This document shows, in pieces, positions 35,778-43,513 of a DNA stretch of 64,000 bases; the first letter of the stretch is position 1, and each line of letters starts with the position of its first letter. Made by a program: the position numbers and the translations under genes. The DNA lies in the NCBI RefSeq assembly GCF_035917975.1, contig NZ_CP109130.1:6014001-6078000 (forward strand). The letters are read 5' to 3'. The notes below the pieces were generated by a model. It worked only from the letters and a program-made list of their open reading frames with translations, was not told the origin of the DNA and ran no database searches. Origin of the DNA: Streptosporangium sp. NBC_01756 (GTDB taxonomy: Bacteria > Actinomycetota > Actinomycetes > Streptosporangiales > Streptosporangiaceae).

Positions 35778-36473
35778 TCAGGGACGGGTCTGCCGTACGA
35801 GTTCCTCGAACAGCAGGCTCTCGTCGTCGGCCTCGGGGTGCCACTGGACGGCGACGGCGAACGGGTGGTCCGCCAGCTCCACCGCCTCCACCGTGCCGTC
35901 CTCGGCGTGGGCGGTCGCGGTCAGGCCCGACCCCAGCCGGTCGGCGGCCTGGTGGTGGTAATGGGCCACGTCCACGCTCTCGGAACCGAGGATCTTGGCG
36001 AGCCGGCTGCCGGGGACCGGCCGCACCGGCATCCGGCCGAACCGCCCGGGGGCCGGGGCGTGCCCGCCGTGGCCGACCACGTCGGGCAGGTGCTGGCGCA
36101 GGCTGCCGCCGAGGGCGACGTTGAGGACCTGCAGCCCCCGGCAGACCCCCAGGAACGGGATGCCCCGCTCCAGGGCCACCCGCGCCAGCCCGGTCTCCGC
36201 GTCGTCGCGGAACGTCCGGACATGGCTGGTCCGCTCGTGCGGGGCCGCGCCGTACCGGGCCGGATCGACGTCGCCGCCGCCGGCCAGGATCAGCCCGTCC
36301 AGCCGTCCGGCCAGCGCGGCGGGGTCGCCCGCCGGGGGCAGGATCACCGGCTGCCCGCCCGCGCGGACCACATGGTCGACATAGGTGTACGGCAGGAGCG
36401 CGGCGGTCATCTCCCAGACGGTGAACTTCGCGGGCTCGACGTAGCAGGTGATGCCGATGACGGGACGGGACAT
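35778..36473 (-). CDS. puuD: class I glutamine amidotransferase, gamma-glutamyl-GABA hydrolase type
   Basis: 231 residues. The triad is Cys111 (FLGVCRGLQVLN), His212 and Glu214 (VQWHPEAD), with DPARYG and GGSLRQHL typical of the PuuD/peptidase C26 branch that cleaves gamma-glutamyl-gamma-aminobutyrate or related gamma-glutamylated amines. A start at ATG 36473 gives MSRPVIGITCYVE. The cooperating ligase (glutamine-synthetase-like), aldehyde dehydrogenase and SDR genes lie 5-8 kb away on the same strand, apparently displaced by efflux-pump genes. A 16-bp perfect hairpin sits 17 bp upstream of the start. Confidence 0.82.
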   Translation of the reverse strand: MSRPVIGITCYVEPAKFTVWEMTAALLPYTYVDHVVRAGGQPVILPPAGDPAALAGRLDGLILAGGGDVDPARYGAAPHERTSHVRTFRDDAETGLARVALERGIPFLGVCRGLQVLNVALGGSLRQHLPDVVGHGGHAPAPGRFGRMPVRPVPGSRLAKILGSESVDVAHYHHQAADRLGSGLTATAHAEDGTVEAVELADHPFAVAVQWHPEADDESLLFEELVRQTRP

Positions 36474-36490
36474 GATCTCTTTCTCGCAGG

Positions 36491-36527
36491 GTGCCGGGAC
36501 GCGGGCCACCTGCCCGCGTCCCGGCAC
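36491..36527 (-). terminator. 16-bp perfect hairpin upstream of the amidotransferase gene
   Basis: Arms 36491-36506 and 36512-36527 pair without mismatch around a 5-nt loop. It lies between the MFS gene stop (36657) and the amidotransferase ATG (36473). No T-tract on either strand, so it is a U-less terminator for the pump gene or a 5-prime leader structure of the amidotransferase. Confidence 0.6.
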
Positions 36528-36656
36528 GCTATCGATGCCAAGGCATGGCGCGGGCAACGGGAGGCCCTGCCTATGGCAGTCCAGGGTCTTCGTGCCGTGG
36601 CCCGCTCCGATCGGCTGGATCACCGAGAACGGCAACGCCGCCGCCGCAGTCGGCGA

Positions 36657-38117
36657 TCAGCGGGTCGCGAGGATCTCCTCGTCCTGTGGCGCGGCGGTGG
36701 AACGGGGTCGCAGGTTGAGGACGACGAGTAGCCCGGCGACCATTCCGGCCGCGGTCAGCAGTACGACGAGGAATTCGCCGTCTGCGGTGGCGGCGCGCAG
36801 CGCCTGGCCGGTCTTGCCCTCGGTACCGATGTCGGCGATCACCGTGAAGATCGCCAGGCCGATGGCGTTGCCGATGTTGAGGGTGGTGGAGGTGACGCCG
36901 TTGGCGATGCCTTGCTCATGGGCCGCGGTGCCGGTGGCGGAGGCGATCCACATGGCGGTCCAGACGATGCCCTGTCCCACCCCGGAGACGATGAGTCCGG
37001 GCACCAGCAGGCCGTAGCCGGCGCCTGCGTCGAAGCCGAAGGCGAGCCCGGCCGTGCCGACCACGCCGACGACGAAGCCGATCAGCAGCGTGCCGCGGTT
37101 GCCGATCCGGGTGGCGAGGCGCTCGCCGAGCTGGGTGCCGGTGGCGATGGCGAGGGAGGGGATGAGGAAGGCGAGCCCGGTCTGCAGGGCGCTGTAGCCG
37201 TGCACGCTCTGCATCAGGACGGTGAGGAAGTAGGGCAGGACGCCGAAGGTCGCCATATAGATGAAGGTGACCGTCATGCCGACGGTCAGGCTGCGGTTGC
37301 GGAACAGCCGGAACGGCATCAGCGGATCGGCGCTGCGAGCCTCGACGACCACGAAGAGCGCCAGCAGCGCCGCGGCCAGCACGAAGGCACCGACCACCAA
37401 CGGGTTGCCCCAGCCCAGTTCGGGCCCCTCGACAAGGGCGAAGACCAGCAGAGTGGCACCACCGGTGACGCTGAGCGCACCCGGAAAGTCGAACTTGCGG
37501 CGCGGGCCCTGGGCGGAGTCGCGGGGGACGACGTACAGGGCGGCCAGCGCGACGAGCCCGGCGAGAGGGACGTTGACGTAGAAGACGGCGGGCCAGCCGA
37601 AGTTCTCGGTGAGCACGCCGCCGAGCAGCGCGCCGAGGGTCAGGCCGCTGGCTCCGGCGCCGCCCCAGACCGCGAGCGCCCGGTTGCGCTGGGGGCCCTC
37701 GGCGAAAAGGGTGTTGATCAGTGAGAGGGTGGCCGGCAGCAGCAGGGCTCCGCCGATGCCCTGGATGGCGCGGGCGGCGATGATGACGCCGGGGCTGCCC
37801 GCCAGTCCGCCCGCCAGCGAGGAGACGGCGTAGAGGGTAAGGGCGAGCACGAAGATCCGGCGGCGGCCCAGCAGATCTGCCGCACGCCCGCCGAACAGCA
37901 GGAAACCGCCCGCGAAGACGACGTACGCGCTGACCACCAACTGCTGGGTCTGGCCCGGGAAACCCAGGTCCGAGCCGATCTCGGGAAGCGCGACGAACAC
38001 GATGTTGAGGTCGAGCGAGTAGATCAGCTGCGCCAGGGCCAGCAGTGCCAGGATCCAGCCCGGCCGCCGCTTGGCGCTGCCCGAGGTCTCCCCCTGCAGC
38101 GTGAATGAAGTGGACAT
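36657..38117 (-). CDS. MFS drug efflux transporter, DHA2 (14-TM) type
   Basis: 486 residues with about 14 membrane segments. Motifs: YSLDLNIVFVALPEIGSDL (motif D1 of DHA2), GRAADLLGRRRIFV (motif A), ARAIQGIGGALLLPA (motif B) and GALLGGVLTENFGWPAVFYVNVP (motif C). Exports hydrophobic cations or antibiotics in exchange for protons (family knowledge). Divergent from an ArsR-family regulator 273 bp away; the gap has an 8-bp repeat run and a TGTACG/CGTACA palindrome, so that regulator probably controls it. Confidence 0.92.
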   Translation of the reverse strand: MSTSFTLQGETSGSAKRRPGWILALLALAQLIYSLDLNIVFVALPEIGSDLGFPGQTQQLVVSAYVVFAGGFLLFGGRAADLLGRRRIFVLALTLYAVSSLAGGLAGSPGVIIAARAIQGIGGALLLPATLSLINTLFAEGPQRNRALAVWGGAGASGLTLGALLGGVLTENFGWPAVFYVNVPLAGLVALAALYVVPRDSAQGPRRKFDFPGALSVTGGATLLVFALVEGPELGWGNPLVVGAFVLAAALLALFVVVEARSADPLMPFRLFRNRSLTVGMTVTFIYMATFGVLPYFLTVLMQSVHGYSALQTGLAFLIPSLAIATGTQLGERLATRIGNRGTLLIGFVVGVVGTAGLAFGFDAGAGYGLLVPGLIVSGVGQGIVWTAMWIASATGTAAHEQGIANGVTSTTLNIGNAIGLAIFTVIADIGTEGKTGQALRAATADGEFLVVLLTAAGMVAGLLVVLNLRPRSTAAPQDEEILATR

Positions 38118-38150
38118 GTGAGTGCGCCCTTCTCGGGTCTGGTTCTCGGG

Positions 38151-38190
38151 CTCAGGGGCTCAGGGGCTCAGGGGCTCAGGGGCTCAGGGG
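38151..38190. repeat. five exact copies of an 8-bp repeat
   Basis: CTCAGGGG is repeated five times head to tail without interruption, just 33 bp upstream of the MFS start codon. Repeat number may vary by slippage and could alter promoter-to-gene spacing. Confidence 0.95.
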
Positions 38191-38220
38191 CGGACGGGGG
38201 TGGGCCCGTCCGATCGAATT

Positions 38221-38240
38221 TGTACGTATATTTGCGTACA
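38221..38240. promoter_or_regulatory. candidate operator TGTACG-N8-CGTACA
   Basis: A perfect 6-bp-arm palindrome with an AT-rich spacer (TATATTTG) in an otherwise GC-rich divergent region between the MFS gene and the ArsR-type regulator. The spacer could include a -10 element. Confidence 0.55.
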
Positions 38241-38390
38241 GTAGGACTGTTGGCAAGTCCGCCCCTTGGGGAAGGTCGGCTGGAACGGACCACGCAGCAG
38301 GGAGTTCATGCACGTCAGGGGCACCGTCGGAGGTGAGTCGAGGAGGCCGGCCCAAACGCGATGGTTCGACGGTCGCGGTACAGTCGGAGC

Positions 38391-38777
38391 ATGGGCTTCC
38401 GCCATCCAGACCGTGATCAGATTCGGATCGAAGACGTCCTGTCGGCGCTGGGGAGTCCCTTGCGACTGGCCGTCGTCCGGGTGCTCGACGCCGGCGGGGA
38501 GCACAACTGCAGCAGCGTCCTGAGCGTCCTGGGCGTGACGTCGAAGTCGACCATGACCCACCATTGGCGGGTGCTACGGGACAGCGGCGTCATCTGGCAG
38601 CACCCCTCCGGCCGGGAGAATCTCCTCACGCTGCGCCGCGAGGACCTCGACACGCGCTATCCCGGGCTGCTCGAGGCCATCCTGACCGGTGCCCTCGGCG
38701 ACGAGGCCGCACAGGCCGTCAGCGCTCAGACCGTCAGCGCTCAGACCGTCAGCGCTCAGGCCCGTTCCGGCGGCTGA
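38391..38777 (+). CDS. ArsR-family winged-helix regulator
   Basis: 128 residues. IEDVLSALGSPLRLAVVRVLDAGGEHNCSSVLSVLGVTSKSTMTHHWRVLRDSGVIWQHPSGRENLLTLRREDL is an ArsR winged helix with recognition helix KSTMTHHWRVLR. No metal-binding cysteine cluster is obvious. The C-terminal tail contains VSAQT three times, encoded by a 15-bp DNA repeat (about 38716-38760), and is probably disordered. ATG 38391 has GGAG immediately upstream. Divergent from the DHA2 pump, so a repressor role is likely. Confidence 0.82.
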   Translation: MGFRHPDRDQIRIEDVLSALGSPLRLAVVRVLDAGGEHNCSSVLSVLGVTSKSTMTHHWRVLRDSGVIWQHPSGRENLLTLRREDLDTRYPGLLEAILTGALGDEAAQAVSAQTVSAQTVSAQARSGG

Positions 38778-38968
38778 AAGGCGGCCCTCCGGCGCCCGCC
38801 CGCCGTCCTTGCTGCATGGGGGCGCCGGCGAACACCGTGCTGGCTCCGGACCGCCGACGCCGTCCGCGACGACCTCGAAGCCCGCTTCGCCGGCGAGCAC
38901 GTCACGTTGCCTGGTCCGCTGAACACCGGACTCGGCCAGCCGCGCGGGACCTTGACGACCAATGATCG

Positions 38969-39589
38969 CTAGGCGGAGGACGCGAGCGCGGCGGGGATCT
39001 CGGCGAAGGTCTCCTCGACCAGTTTCGTCAAGGCGTCGCGTCCGCCGTGGCCGCCTTGGGCCGTCCAGCGCAGGGAAGCCGTGCGCCAGGCGGCCACGAA
39101 GATCTCCACGATCAGGCGGAGGCGCACCTCGTCGATGTCGGTATCGGAACGGTTGCCCACCGCCTCGACCAGGGCTCTGGTGGTGTCCTGGCAGTAGCCC
39201 AGGCTGTGTGCCTGCAGGGCGGGGACGGCTTCCGACAACGCGCGGGTGGCCAGGAAGCGGCGATCCCAGTCGAGGTCCATGGCACCCAGGGTGGCGTCCA
39301 GTGCCACGCGGAGGGCCTCCAGCAGTGGGCCGTTCAGTTCCTGGGTGACCACGCTGTCCAAATAGGCCGACCACAGGTCGCTGTCAGCGGCGAGCGCGAC
39401 GTCCTCCTTGGAGGGGTAGTTGCGGAAGAAGGTGCGCTTGGACACCTCCACGGCATCGCACAGATCGTCCAGCGTGGTGGCGTCGTATCCACGTTCGGTG
39501 AACAGGCGGAGCGCGGACTCGGCCAGGGCCCGGCGAGTGCGCAGCTTCTTGCGTTCGCGTAGCGGCAGGTCACGCAGGTCATCGCTCAC
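38969..39589 (-). CDS. TetR-family regulator
   Basis: 206 residues. The N-terminal HTH is RTRRALAESALRLFTERGYDATTLDDLCDAVEVSKRTFFRNYPSKEDVALA (about 18-68). The C-terminal ligand-binding domain is alpha-helical with the family helix LRLIVEIFVAAWRTASLRW. GTG start. Divergent from a second DHA2 pump with a 13-bp palindrome in the 116-bp gap, the standard repressor-pump pairing. Ligand unknown. Confidence 0.92.
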   Translation of the reverse strand: MSDDLRDLPLRERKKLRTRRALAESALRLFTERGYDATTLDDLCDAVEVSKRTFFRNYPSKEDVALAADSDLWSAYLDSVVTQELNGPLLEALRVALDATLGAMDLDWDRRFLATRALSEAVPALQAHSLGYCQDTTRALVEAVGNRSDTDIDEVRLRLIVEIFVAAWRTASLRWTAQGGHGGRDALTKLVEETFAEIPAALASSA

Positions 39590-39634
39590 ACCGTGAGGCT
39601 ACCACTCGAAGGCTGTTGCGCTTTGACAGCTAAC

Positions 39635-39647
39635 GCCACTTAGTGGC
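39635..39647. promoter_or_regulatory. TetR operator candidate downstream of a -35 box
   Basis: GCCACT-T-AGTGGC is a perfect 13-bp palindrome. It sits just after TTGACA (39623-39628), a consensus -35 for the pump gene, so binding would block that promoter and possibly the divergent tetR promoter. Confidence 0.65.
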
Positions 39648-39705
39648 ACTGTCTCCTTGGTGGCCGATTGTGGCTGTCGAACCTCCCCTGAAGGAGTCTG
39701 AACTC

Positions 39706-41208
39706 GTGACAACCGCCCCCACCGGACGCTCCCGTCCGGCGATCACTCTGGCGGTGGTGCTGCTGGCCTTCGTCACCGTGCCGATGTCCATCTCCGGAGC
39801 AGCCGTCGCGTTGCCCGGCATCGGCGCGGACCTGCACACCGCGGGCGCGCCCCTGCAATGGGTCATGAACGCCTACAACCTGACGTTCGCCTCGTTCATG
39901 CTGGTCGCCGGGTCCATGGCCGACCTGGTGGGTCGCCGCCGAACCTTCGCGGCCGGCGCGGGGCTGTTCGCCATCGGCTCGCTGGCCGCAGTGGCCGCCC
40001 CCGGCATCGTCCTGCTGGACATCGCCCGTGCCCTGTCGGGCATCGGCGCGGCCGGGGTGTTCGCCAGCGGCGGCGCGATCCTGGCCACCACCTTCGACGG
40101 CGCCGCTCGCACCCGGGCCTTCGCGGCCCTCGGCAGTGCCGCGGGGCTCGGCCTGGCAACCGGGCCCACCCTGTCGGGCTGGCTGGTCAGCACACTGGGC
40201 TGGCGCGCCACCTTCGGGCTGCACGCGGTCGTGGTGGCGGTGGCGCTGGCCGGCGTCGGATTTGTCGCCGAGTCGCGCGCCCAGCAGCGCCCCCGGCTGG
40301 ATGTGACCGGTGCGGTGGTGTTCGTCGCCGGGCTGGGCGCGCTGGTCCTGGGTGCGGTCCAGGGCCCGGACCTGGGCTGGTCGAGCCCTGGTGTGCTGGC
40401 GCTGCTGGTCGCCGGGGTCGGGTTGCTGGTGGTCTTCCTCGTCGTGCAGTCGCGCTCCGCCGCCCCGCTACTGGACCTGTCGCTGGTGAGGAACCGCCGG
40501 TTCCTGGCGCTGTGCATGGTGCCGGTGGTGACGACCTTCGGCTTCGTGACGCTGCTGACCTATCTGCCCACCTATCTGATGGGCGCGGGCGGCTTGTCCG
40601 CCCAGCGGGCCGGGACGGTGCTGCTGCTGATGACCGGACCGGTACTGCTGGCCCCGCCGCTGGCCGGGGGGCTGGTCAACCGGGGCGTGTCGGCCCGCGC
40701 ACTGATCACGGCGGCGCTGGCGATGTTCGCCGCCGGGAACGCGTGGCTCACCGTGATCGGCCCCTCCACCCCCACCGCCGTCATCGCCGGACCGCTGCTG
40801 CTGATCGGCCTGGGCGCCGGGCTGTCGTTCGGCGTGGGTGACGGAATGGCGATGAGCCTCGTCGAACCCGAGCGCGCCGGAATGGCCACCGGGTTCCTCA
40901 ACACCATGCGCATCGGCAGCGAGGCCATCGTCATCGCCGTGTTCGGCGCGGTCCTGGTCAGCCTGATCGGCACCCGCGTCGGCTCCGCCGAACTGGCCGC
41001 CAAGGTCGCCGCGGGAGACCTGTCCCACGGCGATCCCGCTGTGCTGGCCGCCGGATTCACCCACGCCTTGCACCTCGCGTTGTACGGAACGGCCGCCGTG
41101 TGCGCGGTCGGCACGGTGGCCATCACTGCCGCACTGGCACAGCCGCGCCGAGGCATCACCGCAACCCCCGCCCCCGACGATGCCCCGCTGCCCACCGAGG
41201 TCGCCTGA
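39706..41208 (+). CDS. MFS drug efflux transporter, DHA2 (14-TM) type
   Basis: 500 residues from GTG 39706 (AAGGAG 13 nt upstream; the frame is open further). About 14 membrane segments. SISGAAVALPGIGADLHTAGAPLQWVMNAYNLTFASFMLVAGSMADLVGRRRTF covers motifs D1 and A; DIARALSGIGAAGVFASG is motif B; ATGPTLSGWLVSTLGWRATF is motif C. Similar in plan to the pump at 36.7-38.1 kb but not a recent duplicate. Under the adjacent TetR regulator. Substrates unknown. Confidence 0.92.
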   Translation: MTTAPTGRSRPAITLAVVLLAFVTVPMSISGAAVALPGIGADLHTAGAPLQWVMNAYNLTFASFMLVAGSMADLVGRRRTFAAGAGLFAIGSLAAVAAPGIVLLDIARALSGIGAAGVFASGGAILATTFDGAARTRAFAALGSAAGLGLATGPTLSGWLVSTLGWRATFGLHAVVVAVALAGVGFVAESRAQQRPRLDVTGAVVFVAGLGALVLGAVQGPDLGWSSPGVLALLVAGVGLLVVFLVVQSRSAAPLLDLSLVRNRRFLALCMVPVVTTFGFVTLLTYLPTYLMGAGGLSAQRAGTVLLLMTGPVLLAPPLAGGLVNRGVSARALITAALAMFAAGNAWLTVIGPSTPTAVIAGPLLLIGLGAGLSFGVGDGMAMSLVEPERAGMATGFLNTMRIGSEAIVIAVFGAVLVSLIGTRVGSAELAAKVAAGDLSHGDPAVLAAGFTHALHLALYGTAAVCAVGTVAITAALAQPRRGITATPAPDDAPLPTEVA

Positions 41209-41393
41209 CCAGGCATGGCAAGAGGTTCGGGAATCCCGCCGGGTCGTCTTGACGCGCTTTCACCGGAGGGTGATCCTCCGGGCCCGCTTTCGTGCTGTCC
41301 TTCCGTCAGGATCCGGTGCCCGCCGCGCCGGACCCTGCGCACCGGCCGCACGCGCGGCAGGCGGGAATCCCCGCCTTCGGAGCGGAGCGGATG

Positions 41394-42158
41394 TCAGAGC
41401 GGCGTGACGTAGGCGCCCGAGATGCCGCCGTCCACCAGGAACTCCGATCCGGTGATGAAGCTCGCGTCGTCCGACGCCAGGAACGCCACTGCGGCGGCGA
41501 TCTCGGAGGCCTCGGCGAACCGGCCGAGGGGGATGTGCACCAGGCGGCGCTGCGCCCGCTCGGGGTCCTTGGCGAACAGCTCCCGCAGCAGCGGTGTGTT
41601 GACCGGTCCCGGGCACAGGGCGTTGACCCGGATGCCCTCGCGGGCGAACTGGACGCCGAGCTCGCGGGACATGGCCAGCACTCCTCCCTTGGAGGCGGTG
41701 TAGGAGATCTGGCTGGTGGCCGAGCCCATCACGGCCACGAAGGACGCGGTGTTGATGATCGACCCCTTGCCCCTGCGCCGCATGTGCGGGATGGCGTACT
41801 TGCAGCACAGGTAGACCGAGGTGAGGTTGACCTCCTGGACCCTGCGCCAGGCGTCGAGGCCGGTCTCCAGGATCGAGTCGTCTTCCGGCGGGGAGATGCC
41901 CGCGTTGTTGAACGCGATGTCCACGCCGCCGTAGGTGTCGGACGCGGTCTGGAACATCCGGACGACGTCGTCCTCGCTGGTGACGTCGGCCCTGACGAAG
42001 AGGCCGCCGACCTCGGCCGCCGCCGCCGGGCCGGTCGTCTCGTCCAGGTCCACGCACACGACGTGGGCGCCTTCCTGGGCGAACCGGCGTGCGGTGGCCA
42101 GACCGATCCCGCTCCCCGCGCCGGTGACGACGGCGACCCGGTCCTGCAAACGCTGCAT
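41394..42158 (-). CDS. short-chain dehydrogenase/reductase
   Basis: 254 residues, classical SDR. TGAGSGIG cofactor motif (near residue 13), NNAGI, catalytic Ser region NTASFVA, YTASK (Tyr/Lys) and PGPVNTPL. Acidic Asp after strand 2 (CVDLDE) suggests NAD(H) preference. GGAGGA lies 9 nt before ATG 42158, 5 bp past the aldehyde dehydrogenase stop, so it is the third gene of the GS-like, ALDH, SDR operon. It probably oxidises an alcohol or hydroxy intermediate of the same pathway. Confidence 0.88.
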   Translation of the reverse strand: MQRLQDRVAVVTGAGSGIGLATARRFAQEGAHVVCVDLDETTGPAAAAEVGGLFVRADVTSEDDVVRMFQTASDTYGGVDIAFNNAGISPPEDDSILETGLDAWRRVQEVNLTSVYLCCKYAIPHMRRRGKGSIINTASFVAVMGSATSQISYTASKGGVLAMSRELGVQFAREGIRVNALCPGPVNTPLLRELFAKDPERAQRRLVHIPLGRFAEASEIAAAVAFLASDDASFITGSEFLVDGGISGAYVTPL

Positions 42159-42163
42159 GGCTG

Positions 42164-43513
42164 TCAATCCTCCGAAATGAAGACGTTCTTGGTCTCGGTG
42201 AACGCGGACAGGGCGTCCGGACCCAGCTCCCGGCCGAGCCCGGACTGCTTGAAGCCGCCGAACGGAGTCCAGTAGCGGACGCTCGAATGGGAGTTGACGC
42301 TGAGGTTGCCCGCCTCGATGCCCCTGGCCACCCGGAGCGCGCGGCCGACGTCCCGGGTCCAGATGGAGCCGCTGAGGCCGTACCGGGTGTCGTTGGCGAG
42401 CCGTACGGCGTGCGCCTCGTCGTCGAACGGCACGACCGCCACCACCGGGCCGAAGATCTCCTCGGTGAACGCCGGGTCGGTCACCTCGGGGGTGAGGACC
42501 GTGGGCGGGAACCAGAAGCCCGGCCCCTGCGGGCAGGTCCCCCGCAGGTGGACCGGGCCGGTGACGAAGGAGGCCACCCGGTCGCGGTGCGCGGCGCTGA
42601 TCAGTGGGCCCATCTCGGTGCTCTCCTCACGCGGGTCGCCGACCCTGACCTTCAGCACCGCCGCGGCGAGCCGTTCCAGGAAGTCGTCGTACACCGATCG
42701 CTCGACCAGGATTCGGGAGCGCGCGCAGCAGTCCTGGCCCGCGTTGTCGAACACCGCGTACGGCGCGGTCGCGGCGGCCTTCTCCAGGTCGGCGTCCGCG
42801 AAGACCACGTTGGCGTTCTTGCCGCCCAGCTCCAGGGTGATCCGCTTGACCTGCGCGGCGCATCTGGCCGCGATCTCCTTGCCGACCTCGGTGGAGCCGG
42901 TGAACACGATCTTCGCCACGTCCGGGTGCTCGACCAGCCGGACCCCCGCCACCTCGCCCGTCCCGGGCAGGACCTGGAGGACCCCCTCCGGGAGGCCCGC
43001 CTCCAGGGCCAGCTCGGCCAGGCGCAGGGCGGTCAGCGGCGTCCACTCGGCGGGCTTGACGATCACGGTGTTGCCCGCAGCCAGGGCAGGGGCCACCCCC
43101 CAGGTCATGACGACCATCGGGAAGTTCCACGGCACGATCACACCGACGACGCCCAACGGCTCCTGGAAGGTGACGTCCAGTCCGCCGGCGACCGGGATCT
43201 GCCTGCCGTGGTCGCGTTCGGGCGCCCCGGCGTAGAAGTTCAGCACGTCACGGACGTTGCCCGCCTCCCAGCGGGCGTTGCCGACCGGGTGCCCGGCGCC
43301 TGCGACCTCCAGCTGGGCCAGCTCCTCGGCGTGCCGCTCCACCAGCGAGGCGAAGGCACGCAGCAGCCGGGCGCGGTCACCCGGGCCGACGGTGCGCCAG
43401 GTGGCGAAGGCACGCCTGGCACGCTCCACCGCCCGGTCCACCTCGGCGGGGTCCGCCGCCTCGACCTCGGTGAGCACGTCCTCGGTGGCCGGATTGATGA
43501 TCTTCACGTTCAC
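42164..43513 (-). CDS. aldehyde dehydrogenase (gamma-glutamyl-aminoaldehyde type suggested)
   Basis: 449 residues, NAD(P)-dependent. PWNFPMVV, FTGSTEVGKEIA, general base Glu228 (LELGGKN), catalytic Cys262 (NAGQDCC, where the normal GQxC Cys is followed by a second Cys), and EEIFGPVV are present. GTG 43513 overlaps the ligase-gene stop by four bases. In the Puu-type pathway this enzyme oxidises gamma-glutamyl-aminobutyraldehyde, consistent with the upstream glutamine-synthetase-like gene and a PuuD-like hydrolase nearby. The substrate is inferred from context. Confidence 0.9.
   Translation of the reverse strand: MNVKIINPATEDVLTEVEAADPAEVDRAVERARRAFATWRTVGPGDRARLLRAFASLVERHAEELAQLEVAGAGHPVGNARWEAGNVRDVLNFYAGAPERDHGRQIPVAGGLDVTFQEPLGVVGVIVPWNFPMVVMTWGVAPALAAGNTVIVKPAEWTPLTALRLAELALEAGLPEGVLQVLPGTGEVAGVRLVEHPDVAKIVFTGSTEVGKEIAARCAAQVKRITLELGGKNANVVFADADLEKAAATAPYAVFDNAGQDCCARSRILVERSVYDDFLERLAAAVLKVRVGDPREESTEMGPLISAAHRDRVASFVTGPVHLRGTCPQGPGFWFPPTVLTPEVTDPAFTEEIFGPVVAVVPFDDEAHAVRLANDTRYGLSGSIWTRDVGRALRVARGIEAGNLSVNSHSSVRYWTPFGGFKQSGLGRELGPDALSAFTETKNVFISED

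Noticed and set aside
38151-38190. Possible CRISPR-like array
   Set aside because: Repeats are 8 bp with no spacers, so it is a microsatellite; no cas gene occurs in the window.
38778-38968. Possible gene fragment between ArsR and TetR regulators
   Set aside because: Open in several frames but no recognisable residue pattern, no start with a Shine-Dalgarno site.
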